From Monarcha castaneiventris obscurior (Eukaryota > Chordata > Aves > Passeriformes > Monarchidae): 64,000 nucleotides of DNA. Location of the stretch: positions 8,423,501 through 8,487,500 of the forward strand of contig JAMPIT010000258.1 in the NCBI GenBank assembly GCA_026261815.1, written 5' to 3'. Position numbers and translations under genes: made by a program. The notes under the pieces are model-generated. The model did no database searches and was not told the origin of the DNA. It worked only from the letters and a program-made list of their open reading frames with translations. This document shows, piece by piece, positions 20,249-35,200 of the stretch. Position 1 is the stretch's first letter. Every line of letters begins with the position of its first letter.

Positions 20249-23200
20249 GTATCAATCACCTTTCGGGGAAGCTAAAGGTTAAAATAAATTATGGGTTGTG
20301 TGATGCAAAGCCTCACTTTATCCTTTGATTCTGTTGCATGACAAGGCCCAAAGGAAAAGGAAGCAGTGTGTTTGCTATAAGCATATAGGGATTTTCACTG
20401 GAGAGATTTGAGTTTCCTTTGCTTTGTGTAACACAGTCCAGTGGCTTGAAGATGCATCAGTCTAAAGTAACTTAAAATTTCTTTCCTTTTTCTTCCCATA
20501 TGGATAAGTGATTTTTTTAAAAAGAAGCATTAAAAAGATTTTGTGACTTAAACTTGCTTCTTATCTCCATTTAGAAACCCCAGACTATCTCTGGTGGAGA
20601 AAACCTTACGCCTTGCCTATCGCCATGCTAAGCAGAATGAAAAGAAATCATTTTCCTGCTTTTTGCTTGGGACCCTGGCAGTAGATGAAGGTAATTCCAA
20701 ACATGAGGTAGACAGGCAATATTGTTTGGTTGGTTAAGCTGTCATTAAGGAGCCTGAGTTGTTGCCCTTGGACTCTAACTTTATTTATTTATTTTGCAGA
20801 TGGGGAAGGCATAACGCTAACAATAGACCGCTTTGATCCTGGCCGAGAGGTTGCTGGTGTATCGGGCAAAATTCCAACTGCATCCCTTCCTGGAGACTTT
20901 TTGATTCCATGTACAGTTAATGCCTGGGGACCTTGTTCAGATAATATTATAGTGCACAGTGTTGACGATATCAGCTTGGCTTTCAAGGTAGGCAGCTCTT
21001 AGGAACTTTTGGGTATCTTAAACAGTGAACTGTCTGCTAGGTGGGATGCTGGAGGATGTACAGGGCTTGATTTCCAATGCAGCAAGGTTATGGCTGAAGC
21101 AAGACTGTGTAATTGTGTGAAATGAGCTGCTTGAGTGTCATTGCAAAGTGTATTGGAAACTGTTGAAATCAGTTAGTCCTCACAGGTGTTTAAGGATCAC
21201 ACAGTCTTTAATCTTGGACTACAATCTCGCTGACTGGCAAAAGTTTTTCAGCTGGTCTAACCACCAGAACCAGCAAAACAAAAGTGATAGCAGCAGAGTT
21301 ACTTTGAGAAAAGAGCTTTCTTTCTTTTTTCCCTCAAAACTGTCATTGATGAGTTGCAGTATTTGGGCAGTTATGGCTGAAGTGTTGCTAGGCAAGTGAC
21401 TCACTCAAAACGTGTGTAAGTTAGCAGCCATAGCTGAAATGTGTGCCTGTTGCTTCTGTGCTCTGCTGTAGACATGCAATCTACTAAAGACACTTCATAT
21501 TCCTGTAAACTTTTCACTGTAGCTGTTGTAGTGTGTAGTGTTTTATAATACAAATTAAGCTTGCTTCACATCTGAACTTTCTCATGATGATACATCCAGA
21601 TGTTAAATTACAAATTTCTTGAATGCAAGTAAGAAAACTTTTACAAATCAGCTTGAGCCTTTTACTTGTCTGTTATTATATTAATTTTTATACAATTGAA
21701 GTAACCCCAGGTTTTCTAATACATCATAAGACAATGCTAAGGTGTGCATAGCTAATTTTCAAGTGTGTTCTGCATCATTAATTATATTCAGTAGAGCAGT
21801 GAGCTTTGGAGACCTGGGTTAATGGCTTTTTGCATAGTACCTATTGCAATAGTAGCTGTGGTGAATGATCTGAGTTCCTAGTGTAATACATCTCGAATCA
21901 TGGTAATCATGTGAAAATAATTTAGTGTATTTAACTTTTTTTTTCTCCTTCCTTCTAGGGTCTGCAGCAGAGTCTGTGCAGTAAAGAATCTCTGGATCTT
22001 TCTAAACTGCTCACTGTTAGAGCTCACATTGTTTTCACAGAAAACCTGGATAATCTGCATTTTAATTTTCACTGGGCTTCTCTTACTGTGGCGAATATTT
22101 TGGAATATGCTCCTGTGAAGTCTGTCCCAATTATTCCAACAGCCTTAGCAAGGAATTTGAACAGTCCTATGAATATTGCACAAGTTCAAGGAACTTACAA
22201 ATGTGGGTGAGTAACAGGTGGTGCTAAAACTGTCAAACTTGCCTGTCAGTTTGTTGCCTTTCCTAAAGGAGGTAGGTAGGAGAGATCTCAACTTTACTTT
22301 GCTTTTTAGTAAAATAACTGGCATAAAAATAACACGTTTTCTGGCCTTGGAAATATATTAAAAGTTATGCACAAGAAACAGGAAATGAGGTGGAGCAAAA
22401 GCATTAACTGGTTCAGTAGGGAGTTCTTGCTTTGGCTTCAGTGAAAGGATCTTCCTGCTGGGGCAGGGGAACACACCTCTAATTAACATAATAAATATAA
22501 ACAGCTTCCAGCTTTTTAAACATCAGTGCTTGCCCTACAATGAAAATCAGATGAATGCAAACCAAAGCTTTTTTTCATTAATTGTGCTACTGAGATGGTA
22601 TTGGGGAGTCATCATTCTGACTGGTAACTAATTCAGTGGGATGAACTAAGGAGAGATCAGGGAAATAATTTGAAGCAACTGAATGTCATTTTTTTTGGAG
22701 AGGGACTTTATGAATGCCTCTCTAAAGGTTACTCTTCAAATTTAACATGATTTGTACTTCTGGGTTTGTTCTGAATACTAATTCTAGTATTCAGTAAAAT
22801 ACTACAAATAGTACTAAATAAATTTTGTCCACGATAACTCTGATACACAGGGAATTGTTGAAAAGCTGGGGAGTTGCTGTAAGTGTGTGGAGTAAGAGCA
22901 GTTTTGATTTTTAATTTTTTCTCCTCAAACTTCTTTTCTTACACTATTTTCTAAACCTGTACTTACTTCTTCAGGATTTTTTCTTAAAAACTGCCTTCCA
23001 AAATACTAAAAAAACCCCCAACTTTTGCTTTCTTTCAGTTACCTTACTATGGACCAAACACGGAAATTGCTTTTGCTTCTTGAGTCTGATCCCAAGGCTT
23101 ATGCTCTGCCATTAGTTGGAGTGTAAGTGTTTGTCCAGATTAATACACACATTGATTTAAGATGTATCTGAGGGATTACATAGCAAAAACTTGGCAACAG

Positions 23201-26200
23201 AACTGTCTCTAATTAGATTTTTTTCTTATTTCTAGTTGGCTGAGTGGAGTTACTCATGTCTGTAGTCCCCAAGTCTGGGCCTGTTGCTTGCGATATTTGT
23301 TCAGTTCTTCAATTCAAGAAAGGCAAGTCACTTTTATGGGTGAAACATAGAAGCTATTGGCTCCCTAAAAAAGTGTTCCACAGAAATGCATGACAACATG
23401 GGCTCTGCTCAAAGATATTTGAGGAAATTCTGTGATTTATAGGTTGTATAGAGGTAAGGCTGTCTGGCTTGAATATTCTTTTCGGTTTTGGCTTCTGCAC
23501 AATAATTTTCTGTGACTGAAGTGTTGGAAAGCTGAGCTGATATCTCAAAGTCAGAAGAGGGTAAACATTAATATCATTAAGGTCACTGCATTTTAGTTTA
23601 AATAAGAAGCCACAAGCAGGAAACAGTAGTTTAAACAGTGGCAGGGTTTTGGTTTTGAACTTTTCTTAGGGGTATTTTCTTTGAGATAAGTTTTCTTCCT
23701 GGTTGTGGCTGACCAACATATTGAAGCATATTGATTTGCAGCCTCTGCTGTCCTGTTATGACTTCCTGTTAAATGTTCAGTTTTTGTAAGTGTGTTTGCA
23801 TTCTGGGGTATTTTTTCATTGTGATGTTAGTGGGTAATCATTCCTCATTGGCTACATTTTTTCACTTGTAATATTTGCCAAGTTCTATGTGTATGGAAGC
23901 TGGGAGAGAGTTCAGGTGTTTTTAGTTTAAAGCTGCAGCTCAGGTAAATGAGACTTTTGAAATATGCTGTGTGCATAAGCACTTCTGATTGACCACACTT
24001 GTTTTTTAAATTATGAAATACAACCACGTTTGGTGAACAGATGTGTCTGCAATTACAAAATAGACTTCTTTCCCTTAACAACTGAAATATGTCCAAACAC
24101 AGATAAGAGACCAATTAGATTATTAGATAGGCAAGTTAGATGCTTGACTCTCATTAACTTTCACTGATTCCATCATGGATTAGGGAGATTTGATGAACCA
24201 TGCAAACAGCATTGACCTCTGCAGGCTAACTGCCTCATCTGTGCATCATACATTTTTAACTCTTTAAACTGTAAGTATAATTTTGAAGTTGTATGAATGT
24301 GCTTTTCAAGCATCCTGTTTCTACTGCTTTTTCTATCACATATATTACTTAATGGGAAAAAAAAAAAACCAAATAAAAAACCCCACAAACAAGCATGTTA
24401 CAAGTGCTATAAAAACTGTTCTGAAAGTAGTTCTACCTTTTCCTGGAAACACACATTATTGTCATTATCCTTGGACTTGTTTTAAGTGCTGGTTGTTACT
24501 CACTATTCTCAACATGCAGAAAAAGACCTTCAATATAATTTTCCTTTAAAAAAAAAAAAAATCTGTTTGCTAATTAATGTTTTTTGAATGTTTAGGGGTA
24601 ACCGAGTCATGTAGTGTCTTTATAATGCATCTTCAATTAAAAGCTAAAAAGGAAATAAAACATGATATCCTTCTTACAGATGTTTTCTTTTGTGTTATGC
24701 TTGAAGACTTCCAGGAATTCATTTAAAGTACTAATTGATCGTAAAGGTTTGGAATCCAAAGGAGATGAATTATTCCCATTTCTCTACTTTTCTTTGGTTC
24801 ATGCGTCATAAATCCATACAGTCATAAATCCATCTGCACTGTCTGTAGCTCAGCACCACTCAAAATGTGATCCACCAGTTTGCTAATCTGTGTGAAAATC
24901 TGCTCACTGTGTTGAAAATCTAAGGGTCTTCTTCCTGTTTAACTTATTTAAAGAGGTGATTTTCTTCTGTTTTAGGGTTTTTTCAGAATCTGGACGTTTT
25001 CTTATTGTGCTTTATTCTTTGACACACAAGGAACCAGAGTTTTATGAGTGTGCTCCATGCAGTGGGCAGACTGAGCTGGGGTTTCAGATCTTAACTTGCC
25101 ATGAAACAGTTCACCTCTTCAAAGTAAGTGTCTTGCTTTCCTACTCACCCAAAACCAAAACAAAACCCAAAAACAAAAAAAGCTCTATAAAGCTGCTTTT
25201 TCCCAGTGATTATTGAAAATTCAGTTTGCCCCTCAAATTGAAAAGTTACTTCCAGCACTGCTCACTTTTCTAATAGCATTAAAGATCTGTCTTTTAAATG
25301 TTCTGTGCTGTGTTGTGCTTGGTTAGTGTTCCTTCCTGCTAGTGACCTTCTGGCCTTCTGAGCAGAGACTCAGACTTCCTGTAGCATTTGTTAGTCTGGT
25401 GTGCTGTGTGCACCTTGGCCACCTCTGACAGCTGCTGTGGGTGATGTTTGCTGGAGAGCAAAGCTGAGTGTCGTGCTTTGCTTGAAGTCGAAAAGGAATT
25501 CAGTGGTTACTAATTTCATCAAATTTTATCAATTGCAAATTTTGTCTTTGTACAGAGTAACTCTTTGAAAGAATTTGATGCCATGTCTGGAAGATGGCTA
25601 GTAAGGTTTGAAGAAGTTCTAGGAAATCTCAGTTCCTTATGTGTCTTCCAAGGCTTGTGCAGAACCTGAAGTTGAGTTGTTAATTTGCTCAATAAATGCT
25701 GCTATGCTCTGTCAGAGCAGCAGTGAGTATAATGTGTGTCCTGTGCTGCCTACACAGTTCTCTTCCCAATTGAATTTCCTTGTTTTCGGGGCTGCCTTCT
25801 ACCTTTAGCCTAGGGACAGCTTAGCTTTCTGAAGATGACAGATCTCTCCACAGAAGCTCACTGCTGTCTCCAGGAGTTGCCCAGCTGTGGTGTGTGAAAC
25901 AGTACAGGAACGTTTGCTGTTTCCTGTAGTGGTGGCAGCCCTGGAGGAGTATCTGAGCAGTTACAGTGAGGAAGCATCTGCTCATGGCTATAATTAGCAC
26001 AACTACTTTACAGAGTAGCAGGGGAGCAGTGTTGAGCAGGAAGGGAAGCTGCCTGCTTCCTTGTAGTGGTTAAAAATTTGAAAGTAGAGCGCAAGCAGCA
26101 AATAATCACATAAATGTCCTTAAAGCTGTTTCTGTGGGAGTAGTGCCTCAGTGATTGAAAGTTTGAAGGTTTCGTGCTTCACGAATATGGAACACTTCAT

Positions 26201-29200
26201 TCCAGAATGTTGAACCATCAGACAAGAGCCCTATCCAGTTTGAGTTGAGTGCAGAAAACCAAAATGCAGAAACTGAGTTCTTCAGCAGAATTTGCAAGAA
26301 ACTACCCATCAAAAGGTAAATCTTTCAGATGCCCTTTATATGCAAAAATGAAGTATTTATTGGATGAAGTTTCTGCTCTCTGTGCTATGTGTCAGTTTAG
26401 CTGTGCATACATTTTATTGCATTAAAATGTGTATGTGCTTTTTTTTATTCCTAGAGTTAATTGTTTTTAAGTAAGATGACTGTATTCCAAGAAAAACTAC
26501 TTGGTACTGGTGGTTGTAATTTATACAGTGGATATTTCTAAAAAGGCTTCCTCACTGATGAAGCTCAGTTCACTTTATAAAGCTTTAAGTGCGATCTGTC
26601 CTTTGAAGCAAATCTCTAATTGAAATCTACTTAGGTTGGTAAAAATTCCTTTTTTTCTTCCCACTTTTTAGAGCTCCAAGGCCTGGCTAGGTTGAACCTT
26701 AGTGAATTCTAAGAACCTCAGTCAAATCCATCAAATTTTATCTATAAGATAGCCTTTATTTTCCTTCAAATAATGTTACAATCTTCACTGTAGCACCTCC
26801 TATCTTTTAAATACAAATCAGTGCTTTGCTGTTAAAATGTCACTTAAAAGGTGTGTTTGTGTGAGGCTGTGAGGAGAAGAGGGTTTGTAGCTCCTTACCC
26901 AAAAGCAGCATTTGTATTTTCATTGTTTGATCTTAGAACTGTTTGCTGGGTGAGCTCCTCAGCTAACCAGGGAGAAGATGGATGGTAGCTGCTCCTTGGA
27001 AAAATGATGCATTGTAGATGGCACATTGAAAAACATGAAGCTTCATGTTACTGCTGCCAAATCTGACAAGCAAACCTTTTTGCTTTTATTTATTTTGGTT
27101 TTAGTTCTCCCCAAGGCTCTTCACCCAGCAAGCTGTCAGCAAGTGATCATGACTCTGGTGTGGAAGATGAGGATTTATCCCCCAGACCAATTCCAAGTCC
27201 TCACCCAGTGAGTCAACAGGTAACTAAATGAGTAGTTAGTTGTTCTGGGTATCTCAGATGTGACACTTAGAGCAGCAAAACTCATTGTAAGGGAACTGGA
27301 CAGTGTAAAGCTTCTCTCTCAAAGTGCTAGCAGGGTAAAACAGTGAAGAAATGCACCATAAGCCCCAACTCCTGCTCTAGTTAACCTGCCATTTTTCCAG
27401 GATTCAAGATACTTTAGTTCCTGTACATGCTATGGTTTGGGAACAGAGAGAGTAGTTTCTACTTAGGAATCTCACTGTTGTTGAATGGAAGAGCTGGGGT
27501 GTCTGAGACAGAGACAGCAAGCTCTTGTGGTTTTTTATTTCATTTACCCAAAAGATCTGCTGCTCTGTCCTTTTTTTATTGAAGTGTGTACAAATACAAT
27601 AAATACCAGCCCTTGTAGAGCATAGGTCTAGACGGATGTGATAGTTGTGTATAAAATATGTTCTGTTGCCGCCATCTCCCAGGTCTAAGAATAGTGAGAG
27701 GGAACTTATAGTCCATTTCTAGAAGGGGAGTATCCATATTCTGAAATGTGCTCCTGAATTACATGGAGCATTCGTTTGGCAGGCATGGCTGTTGCACTGT
27801 ATGAAAGCAGTTTTGTCCTCTAAGAATGATTGTAGAGCTCTTGCTGCTTTTTCTGTACCTGGATTCTCCAATCTTTTAGAAATGTGTTTAACGTGTACTT
27901 GGTTTGGGGCTGATAATCATCATATATTGATTTTAAATGAAAACATTTATTTTGAGGAAATTCTGCATTCAAAGAGCAGACAATGTTTTAAATTATCATA
28001 CATGTGTGTAATTGTCCCTTCAGGTTACCAGAATTTTTCCTTCAGTGCCAGAGCTGTCACTTATTTTGGATGGGAGTTTCATAGAATCAGGACAACCATC
28101 TAAGCCTGTGGGGACTTCAAATGCTAAAAGTCTACCCACAGGGCCAAATCAGCCTATTAGAAAGAAGTGGTGCATGAGATCTACATGTCACCCCAGCCAG
28201 CGCTCTGAAGACAAGCAGAACTTTCCTGCTAATATGGGAAATATGGGAGATCCCTCTTTGAGACGATTACCAAATCCTATAAACCAGAAAATTCCAGCTT
28301 CAGTGCCTTGTAGAGGAAATCAAGCTCTACTACAGCAGCAGGTGCAGTGTAAGAAGGTTTGCCCTCAATCAAGAAAAAGTTCAGGATCATCTTCTCCTTC
28401 AACACCTTGTAGTGGGCCTTCCCCAGATACATCTGTGCACCACCCTAGAAAGCCATTGGAAAAACTTGTGTTAAATCCTGAAAGTGTCACAGCACAGGGA
28501 GAGCCTCCAGTGAGGAGAACATCAATATCTGGTTCCAATCAGCTTCCTGCTGTCACACAGCCAGTCCTCCACAACTCTGCTTTGTCCCCACAGAGCTGCA
28601 GTCAACCACCAGACCTGCAGGTGCCGGTTCAAGTGCCACCTTGTTGTCCAGCATGCAGCTGTCAGTGCCCTGCTTCTCTCCACTATAATCCCATAAACTC
28701 CTGGCAAGGAGTTGGTAAAATGAGCCCCAAATATGGAGTGGAAATCCAATCGGAGATGGCTCAGCAAAATCCTTGTGCAGTTTTCCATCAAAATATCATT
28801 TGCCCAAATGTTTGCTGCAACCCAGGATATGCCACAAGCAGCCCTATAAACATGAAATATCCTGGGAAAACAGGGAGCTGTTCTCTTGACAATGGCTTAT
28901 CACCTGGAATAAGGATGGCATCAAGTGCAAGCCCCTCAAGTCCGCAGTGCTGTGCAGCCCACTCCCCGTGCCTGCACACGCCTGCTCCTGCAGCAGGATC
29001 AGATAATGGAATGATGGGATTATCTCCAGATGCATACAGGCTTCTTACTGAGCAAGACAGACAACTCAAATTACTTCAAGCTCAGGTTTGTGGAAATGTC
29101 AGCTTTCTGCTCTCCCCTCTTAGTGAGTATGTTTTGATAGTTCCCTTGCCAAAGGAATTAAATTAACTGTTGTCTATCCATGTTGGAACAAGGGAGCCTG

Positions 29201-32200
29201 TCATACCAGCTGCAGTCTGGGCATGGAGAGGGGACTCAATTAGCTCTACCAATTGGTGTCCCTTAAAGAAAAATTACTTGACTCACATCTAATTAAATTT
29301 TGCATTTATTTTTATGATATTTCCATAACATGAAGGTTTCTTTTTAGTTGACTGTTTGTAATGCAAGCTGATACACTTCCTGTATAAATGTTTTTCTATA
29401 TACATGCTTGTCTGTGTAAAAAAAAAAAATACTGCATAGGCTATAGGCTTTGGAATTGTTGCAAAGCATACAGATGAAGTATAGGATGTCCTTATATGTT
29501 GCTTTTTCCACCTTCAAGCCTGCAGCTTCCTGAGCTGTTGCTTTGAAAACTTCAGTTGTCTGCATCAATTCCTGATTCATCAGGTTTTTGTTGCTGTGCT
29601 AGAAAACTGGACTCTGGGGGTCTTGCTGAGTTCTGTTGCCTTACCAGGTTAAGTTTCTTCAAAATACCAGCCCCTTGATTCACCTGCTGGCCCTGTATTT
29701 TGCAGGGTGTGATTTGGGGCTGAAGAGTCCAAGTCTAAATTTTGCTGCTAGTGATGAACAATACAAACAGGGAAGCTTGTAGTACTTAAACCAGAAAATT
29801 ACAACTGGAATATGCTTTTGGTATAGTTCCTGTGTGTAAAATCAAGCTCCCAAAGCATGGCTTGTGCGTGAGGGAAACCCCTCCTTACTGCAGCTTTCAC
29901 TGTTACTGTATTTCTCCCTGGAGCTGCAAACTAATTGGTGAACAGGGTGGATGAAAATCCTAGAGAGAAGATTGCCTGGCAACCTTAATTTTATCATTTG
30001 ATTGCTTAGCTTTGTAATTAATACAAAGTTGGTGTAGGGACAGTTGGCATATAAATGCGTGGCTGGTAAATCAGTTAATAGGCTTTGTATGTGAATGAAA
30101 GGGGAGGAACACTTCCAGCAAGTGTGGTGCAAATAAGCTTTACCCAAGTTGTCTTGGTGCTGCCTCTGCCAATGTGCTTAAAGATCTTCTGTGCTAGCTC
30201 TGCCAGCATCAAAATTGGTGTTTTGATTTATGCTGTGTGCACTGCTGAGACCTGGAAGGTGTTCAGACTGCTGTGGCAGTGCAGCTTGGATCTGAATCCA
30301 GATCTCAGCAGAAGCAGATGAATTCACTTTTGCCTGTTAGGGCTCCTATTTGATTGTCCATCCCCTAACTTTGTGCTGCTGTTCCAGATCCAACGCTTGC
30401 TGGAAGCGCAGGCTCGCCGGGCGGGTTCCTCGGAGCTGGGAGCCGCCAGCCAGGCTGTGCAGCCCGAGAAGCCAGGGGACCTTGTTTCCATGGAAACACA
30501 GACCTCACCGCGATCACACAAGAGCAGAAGTGTGAGCGTTGCCGTGAGCACAGGTAACGCTGCATTCTTTTAAAACTGACTGCCTGGCACCACTTTTTCT
30601 GGACGTTTCTGTGGTTTGTTTGGGCATGGAGGAAGTGTGTTGCAGAAATACTGGGCAAACGTGCACCTAGATCCAAAAAAACACCTAAGTTGTTGAGGTG
30701 TTATTTGCAAGTTTAGGCTGAAGTTACTTTTGTCTTGGATTGCCATCACTGAAAGAATTCTTTTTCTGATAGCTTTGGAAAGGTGTTCTATTTAAAATCT
30801 TGTCTTATTGGAACATAACATAAAAGAAACACATCTTTTTTGATTGAATACACTGTTCTGAAAAGTAATAGCTTCCATGCCAAATAGTGTTCCAATAAAT
30901 ATATTATTGATGTTGTTTGTAAATCATGCACGAAGAGGAGATTGTATTTGCTTTAAGTTAGGCAAGTTATGCAGCTGTATCTGTACAGCTGCATATTAAC
31001 ATATTGGTTCCTGTTAAATCCATGGAAATGTTGTGGTTAGTCTGGAGGAAACTTCGAAACAGGCTCAAGGTCAATGCATTAAAATGATTTAATACAACCA
31101 TTTCTTTTCATCAAGTATGCTTTGGAAGAAATTATTTGAATGATGTTTTGAATGATGTTTTGGCAACTTTCAGCTGATTTAAATGGTAAATCACTTTTCA
31201 AATAGTGAAAGAAACATGAACGGGAGAAAATTATTCCTCTAGCTATATTAAGCCCAAGGGTCTCAGAAGAAAGTAATGACTTTTCCTAAATAGTTAAATG
31301 TCTAATTTTGTCCTAGGTGCTAGTTTATTTTGGAATACAGCCTCAGAAAAACAAGGCAACTCCATACCACGAGGGAAAAAAGAAGATGGAGAGATTTCTA
31401 AGGAGGACATAAGTATTTCCATTAATGCTGAACAAGATGGAAGTAATACAAGTATTGCTTCTTCCTTAAGGGTGGTTGACATGCCCAGCTTTGTAGAGAG
31501 TATTCACCTTGTGGAAGAAGGAACTAATCAGAACACTCCCCAGTAAGTAACCAGAAACACCCTGTGCTCACATAATGGGCTGAAGTACCTTATGTAAGTT
31601 ATTTCTTCTGTAATATTTTTTTCTTCAGGAGTTATAAATAGTCTGACTTCAGTTGTTGTGTTCTCTCCCTTCTTGATTTTTTAAATTATGCTTTGAATTG
31701 TACAGCTCACCAAACACAGTTGCCCTTAGAGTCTGCATTTATCAGCCATGCAGACGTAGCTCCCCTACCTATCAGCAGCAGCTGATGGCAAAAGCCTTGG
31801 ACTTGCAAAAGCATGCACTGTGCTGGCAGCATTCCTTTTCTTACCTTAAATCCTGAGTGGAAAAGGAGATGCTGCTACAGTCAGTTGTTTTCCTACAGTG
31901 GCTTTTCCTTGTCAGCATTCAGAGCCCTTCCAGTTCTGAGGGGCTTGGGATGAGGAGTTCGATTATGTGGCTATTCCCTGAGTTTCTCTTTATTTTATGC
32001 CTAATTACTTTGTGTGCAGTGCATGCAGGTACTGACTTCACTGCTGTTAATTGAATTATTTTTAAGCTCAGATTCTTTATAGTGCAGTGACGAATCTCAG
32101 ACTAATTTGGGAAGTGATTTTAAAAATATTTTTAATTATCTCCATGGATGCTATTTCTACATAGGAATAGCTCAACAATTTAGCACTTTAGTGATATAAT

Positions 32201-35200
32201 ATTGTCTTAAGTATAAAAAGCTAGAAGAGAGGGAATACCCTTCCAGTTAAATTAGGTTTCTAAAATATTCATATTGAGAAAGATTATGGCAATTAAGCTA
32301 TAACTTAACTATTCATAGTCCTTGATTAAAATACTATCTGCAAACATATACTGCTGCCACAAACATGGATCCAGGTCAATCTTACGAATATTGTGTTTTA
32401 GGACAATGCCATCTTAAGATTCTCTTCAACTTGGATTCATAAACCTGTAAAATAGCTGTAAAGTATCTTAGAGTAAGAATGTAGAGCATCGCCCAGATTT
32501 CTTGGAGGAGGAGGAGGAGGGGAACATTTTTGGGAATGATGAATAATTGCTAGTGTAACAGTAGCTGATAACCTACATTGACTATCTGGTATGTCACGTG
32601 GTTTAAATCTTATCGCTTTCAACACAGGCAATTGATCAGTTGAGTTTTGAAATTCCCTTATCTTACACTTGTCTCCTCAGGAGGAGCAGGAAGGAGGGAG
32701 GAGGGTCGCTTAAGGATCTTCTTGGGATGATAGTAGCATTGATATGTCTGGTCTCCAAAGGCTTATGCCATGCACACACCAACTGAGGGGGGTGCAGAGC
32801 ATTGTGTTGTAACTCATTCAGAGTATTTACCCTTTTTACCCTTTATAGCTCTTCTTTCACATCTCTTATTGAAAAATATTTCAACCAGGTGCTTGTTCTC
32901 AGTTTGTGGTACTCAGTGTGCATGTGTGTACTTGTAACTGTCTTTGAGAAGTTTTTAAACTGCCACAGGAATCCCATGATAAGTTTTGTACCTTGGTAAA
33001 AGCTGCTTTTTCAATGTCATGTGACAGAGAATATGGAAGGTATTTTTTCCTAAAGGCTTGTAACTTTCTTTTCATCTGGTTTAATGTTAAGTCATAGAGT
33101 GTCACTGAGTTTTGACTGGTCCAGAGGTGCCATTGCCACCTTCAGATCATCTTTTGAAAAACTAGTCAGGCTGTTGTAGTTGCACACCTGGAGGTGTATT
33201 TCCTCAGTCCTCAAATGACTTTTGAAAGAAAGTGACTGCAGAAAGGAGCAAAGCCTCAAGCAGCAAGCAAACTAAACCCTGTTAGGATCTGTTTGCAGTA
33301 CTTGATTGTTCTCCTTCTCTGATGTTCATGAAAAAATAAAATTACATGTAGTGGTAATGATGCTTTTGCTGTTTCAAGGAAGTATGTAGCTATCTTGGTG
33401 TTCTCTTCCAGAACTGGAAACGTTTCCCAAGCACTTGTTGGTGGTTCATCGTTGGAAGAAAGTGTCAGTGTGTCTTTACAGAAAGAGCCATCGGAGGGAG
33501 CCAGGAGCCAGGTGGTGGTAACAAGTGAGCAGAGCTCTGAGCCACCCGCCTCGCTGCTGCCTCGGCAGCCCTCAGAGGAGCAGAAGCTTTACCAGGACTT
33601 ACTGGTAATTCATGCACATTTTATATTCTGCACTGAATGCAAGGCAGAACAGCACCCTGCTGAAGTTGTGATGTGGTATTGGCATGAATGAAAACTGCGT
33701 GTGGTTTTCAGATTCACATTGTGCTCTACAGAAGGCTCCAAGTTTGTGGTTCTTCAGGTTTTTTTAAATGTTTAAGTGGTTGTTTTGTACTTCTCTTTCA
33801 TGCATACACAAAGTACTGTCTATTATCTAATAAATAATAATGCTTTAATTCAAAGACATCAGCTGATAACTTCCCAAATTAGTGGCCTTTAAAATAACAC
33901 AGCATTTTACCTTCAAGTCCCTTAAAGGGCAGATATTTTAATCTTGAAGAGTATCAGTATGTGATGTGTTTAAATTCAGAACAGACTCTTATAGAAAGCT
34001 TGAAGTGTAAGATGTTCCAGTGTTTGACTACACTGCTGTGAGTTTAAGTGATTGCATCTGAACTGAATCTGAATTTTCATTCTTTATCAGAATAAGCTAT
34101 TAATCCATCAAGTTGTATTTGAAGTTATGTAAGAATAAGTCAGGATTTTGGTATTTGACAGTTCCTGCATGTCATGATGTTTTTGCCATGTGATCTTTTC
34201 CGTGCTCCCTTTTTCTGTAGGGCCAAGTAAACCAGCTCTTGAAGTCCTCAGAAGAGCAAGATCCCTTGCCTTTAAAATCAGGATTTGTTAGTGATGATGG
34301 TCCTAAGTATCAGGATATTGATGATACAGCAGAAGTGGCTTCGGAGACTGACACAGGAGGGGTGGACAAAGAGACTGTCATTGGTGCCACACTCAAACAG
34401 CTGAGGAGTCTTGGAGTGACAGTGGATTCACCTGGCAATATGAAGGAAAATACACACAAAGTGGAGAGTGCCAGGTAAAATACTGGTGGTTTTGAATAGT
34501 AATGTGTAGATCCAACTGCAAATGAGGATTTGGGTCACTGAGTCAAGAGAAGACTCTGTTCACTGCCACTGGGATTCGGGTGCAACTTGACCTACATTTC
34601 CTGAAAAATTGAAATGCTGGCTCATGGTATGGGCATTTAAAGTGGTTTAAGAGCTCTGCTAGCAAAACTCTGATTATTTAAATATAACACAAGTAGCTCT
34701 AGCTGTTAGAGCATCTGGTGATTCTTAAAGCATTGTGCATGCAGTAGCATGCAGTTCCCTAGTATAACAAGGAAGCTTTGGGCAGTTCTTTGGTCTGTGT
34801 CAAAGTATTCTGGAGAAACTGGGCTTGGGAGACTGAATATTAAGCAGCTGTGTATTTTGTTGTTGCTTCTTAACCTTTGTCCTGCACTTTACCAGAATAT
34901 GTGAAATTGTTATTGTGGCTTTGGTATCTAATCAAAACTGGTTCTGTCCTAATTGCTTGTTACTGTGGGGGCTGTGCCTTGAGCAGAGAAAGTGCTGGGG
35001 AGGGAAACAGCCTTGTTGAAACAGAGGAAGGAACAGAGAAGTAACTTCTGAAGGAGGGGTTTCAGGCACAGGAATTTACTTGTGTAGCTGTGTAGGCACA
35101 GGCTGACTGCCTGGTACAGCTTCACTTTCATCCTTATTGTCTTCTTGATCCTAGGATGTAGCTGTTATGTAAACAAAAAATCTAACCACCTCCTAATTAA

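Noticed and set aside
28012..29166. A 384-codon single-exon gene
   Set aside because: It is STIL coding exon 10 read through its donor into the intron.
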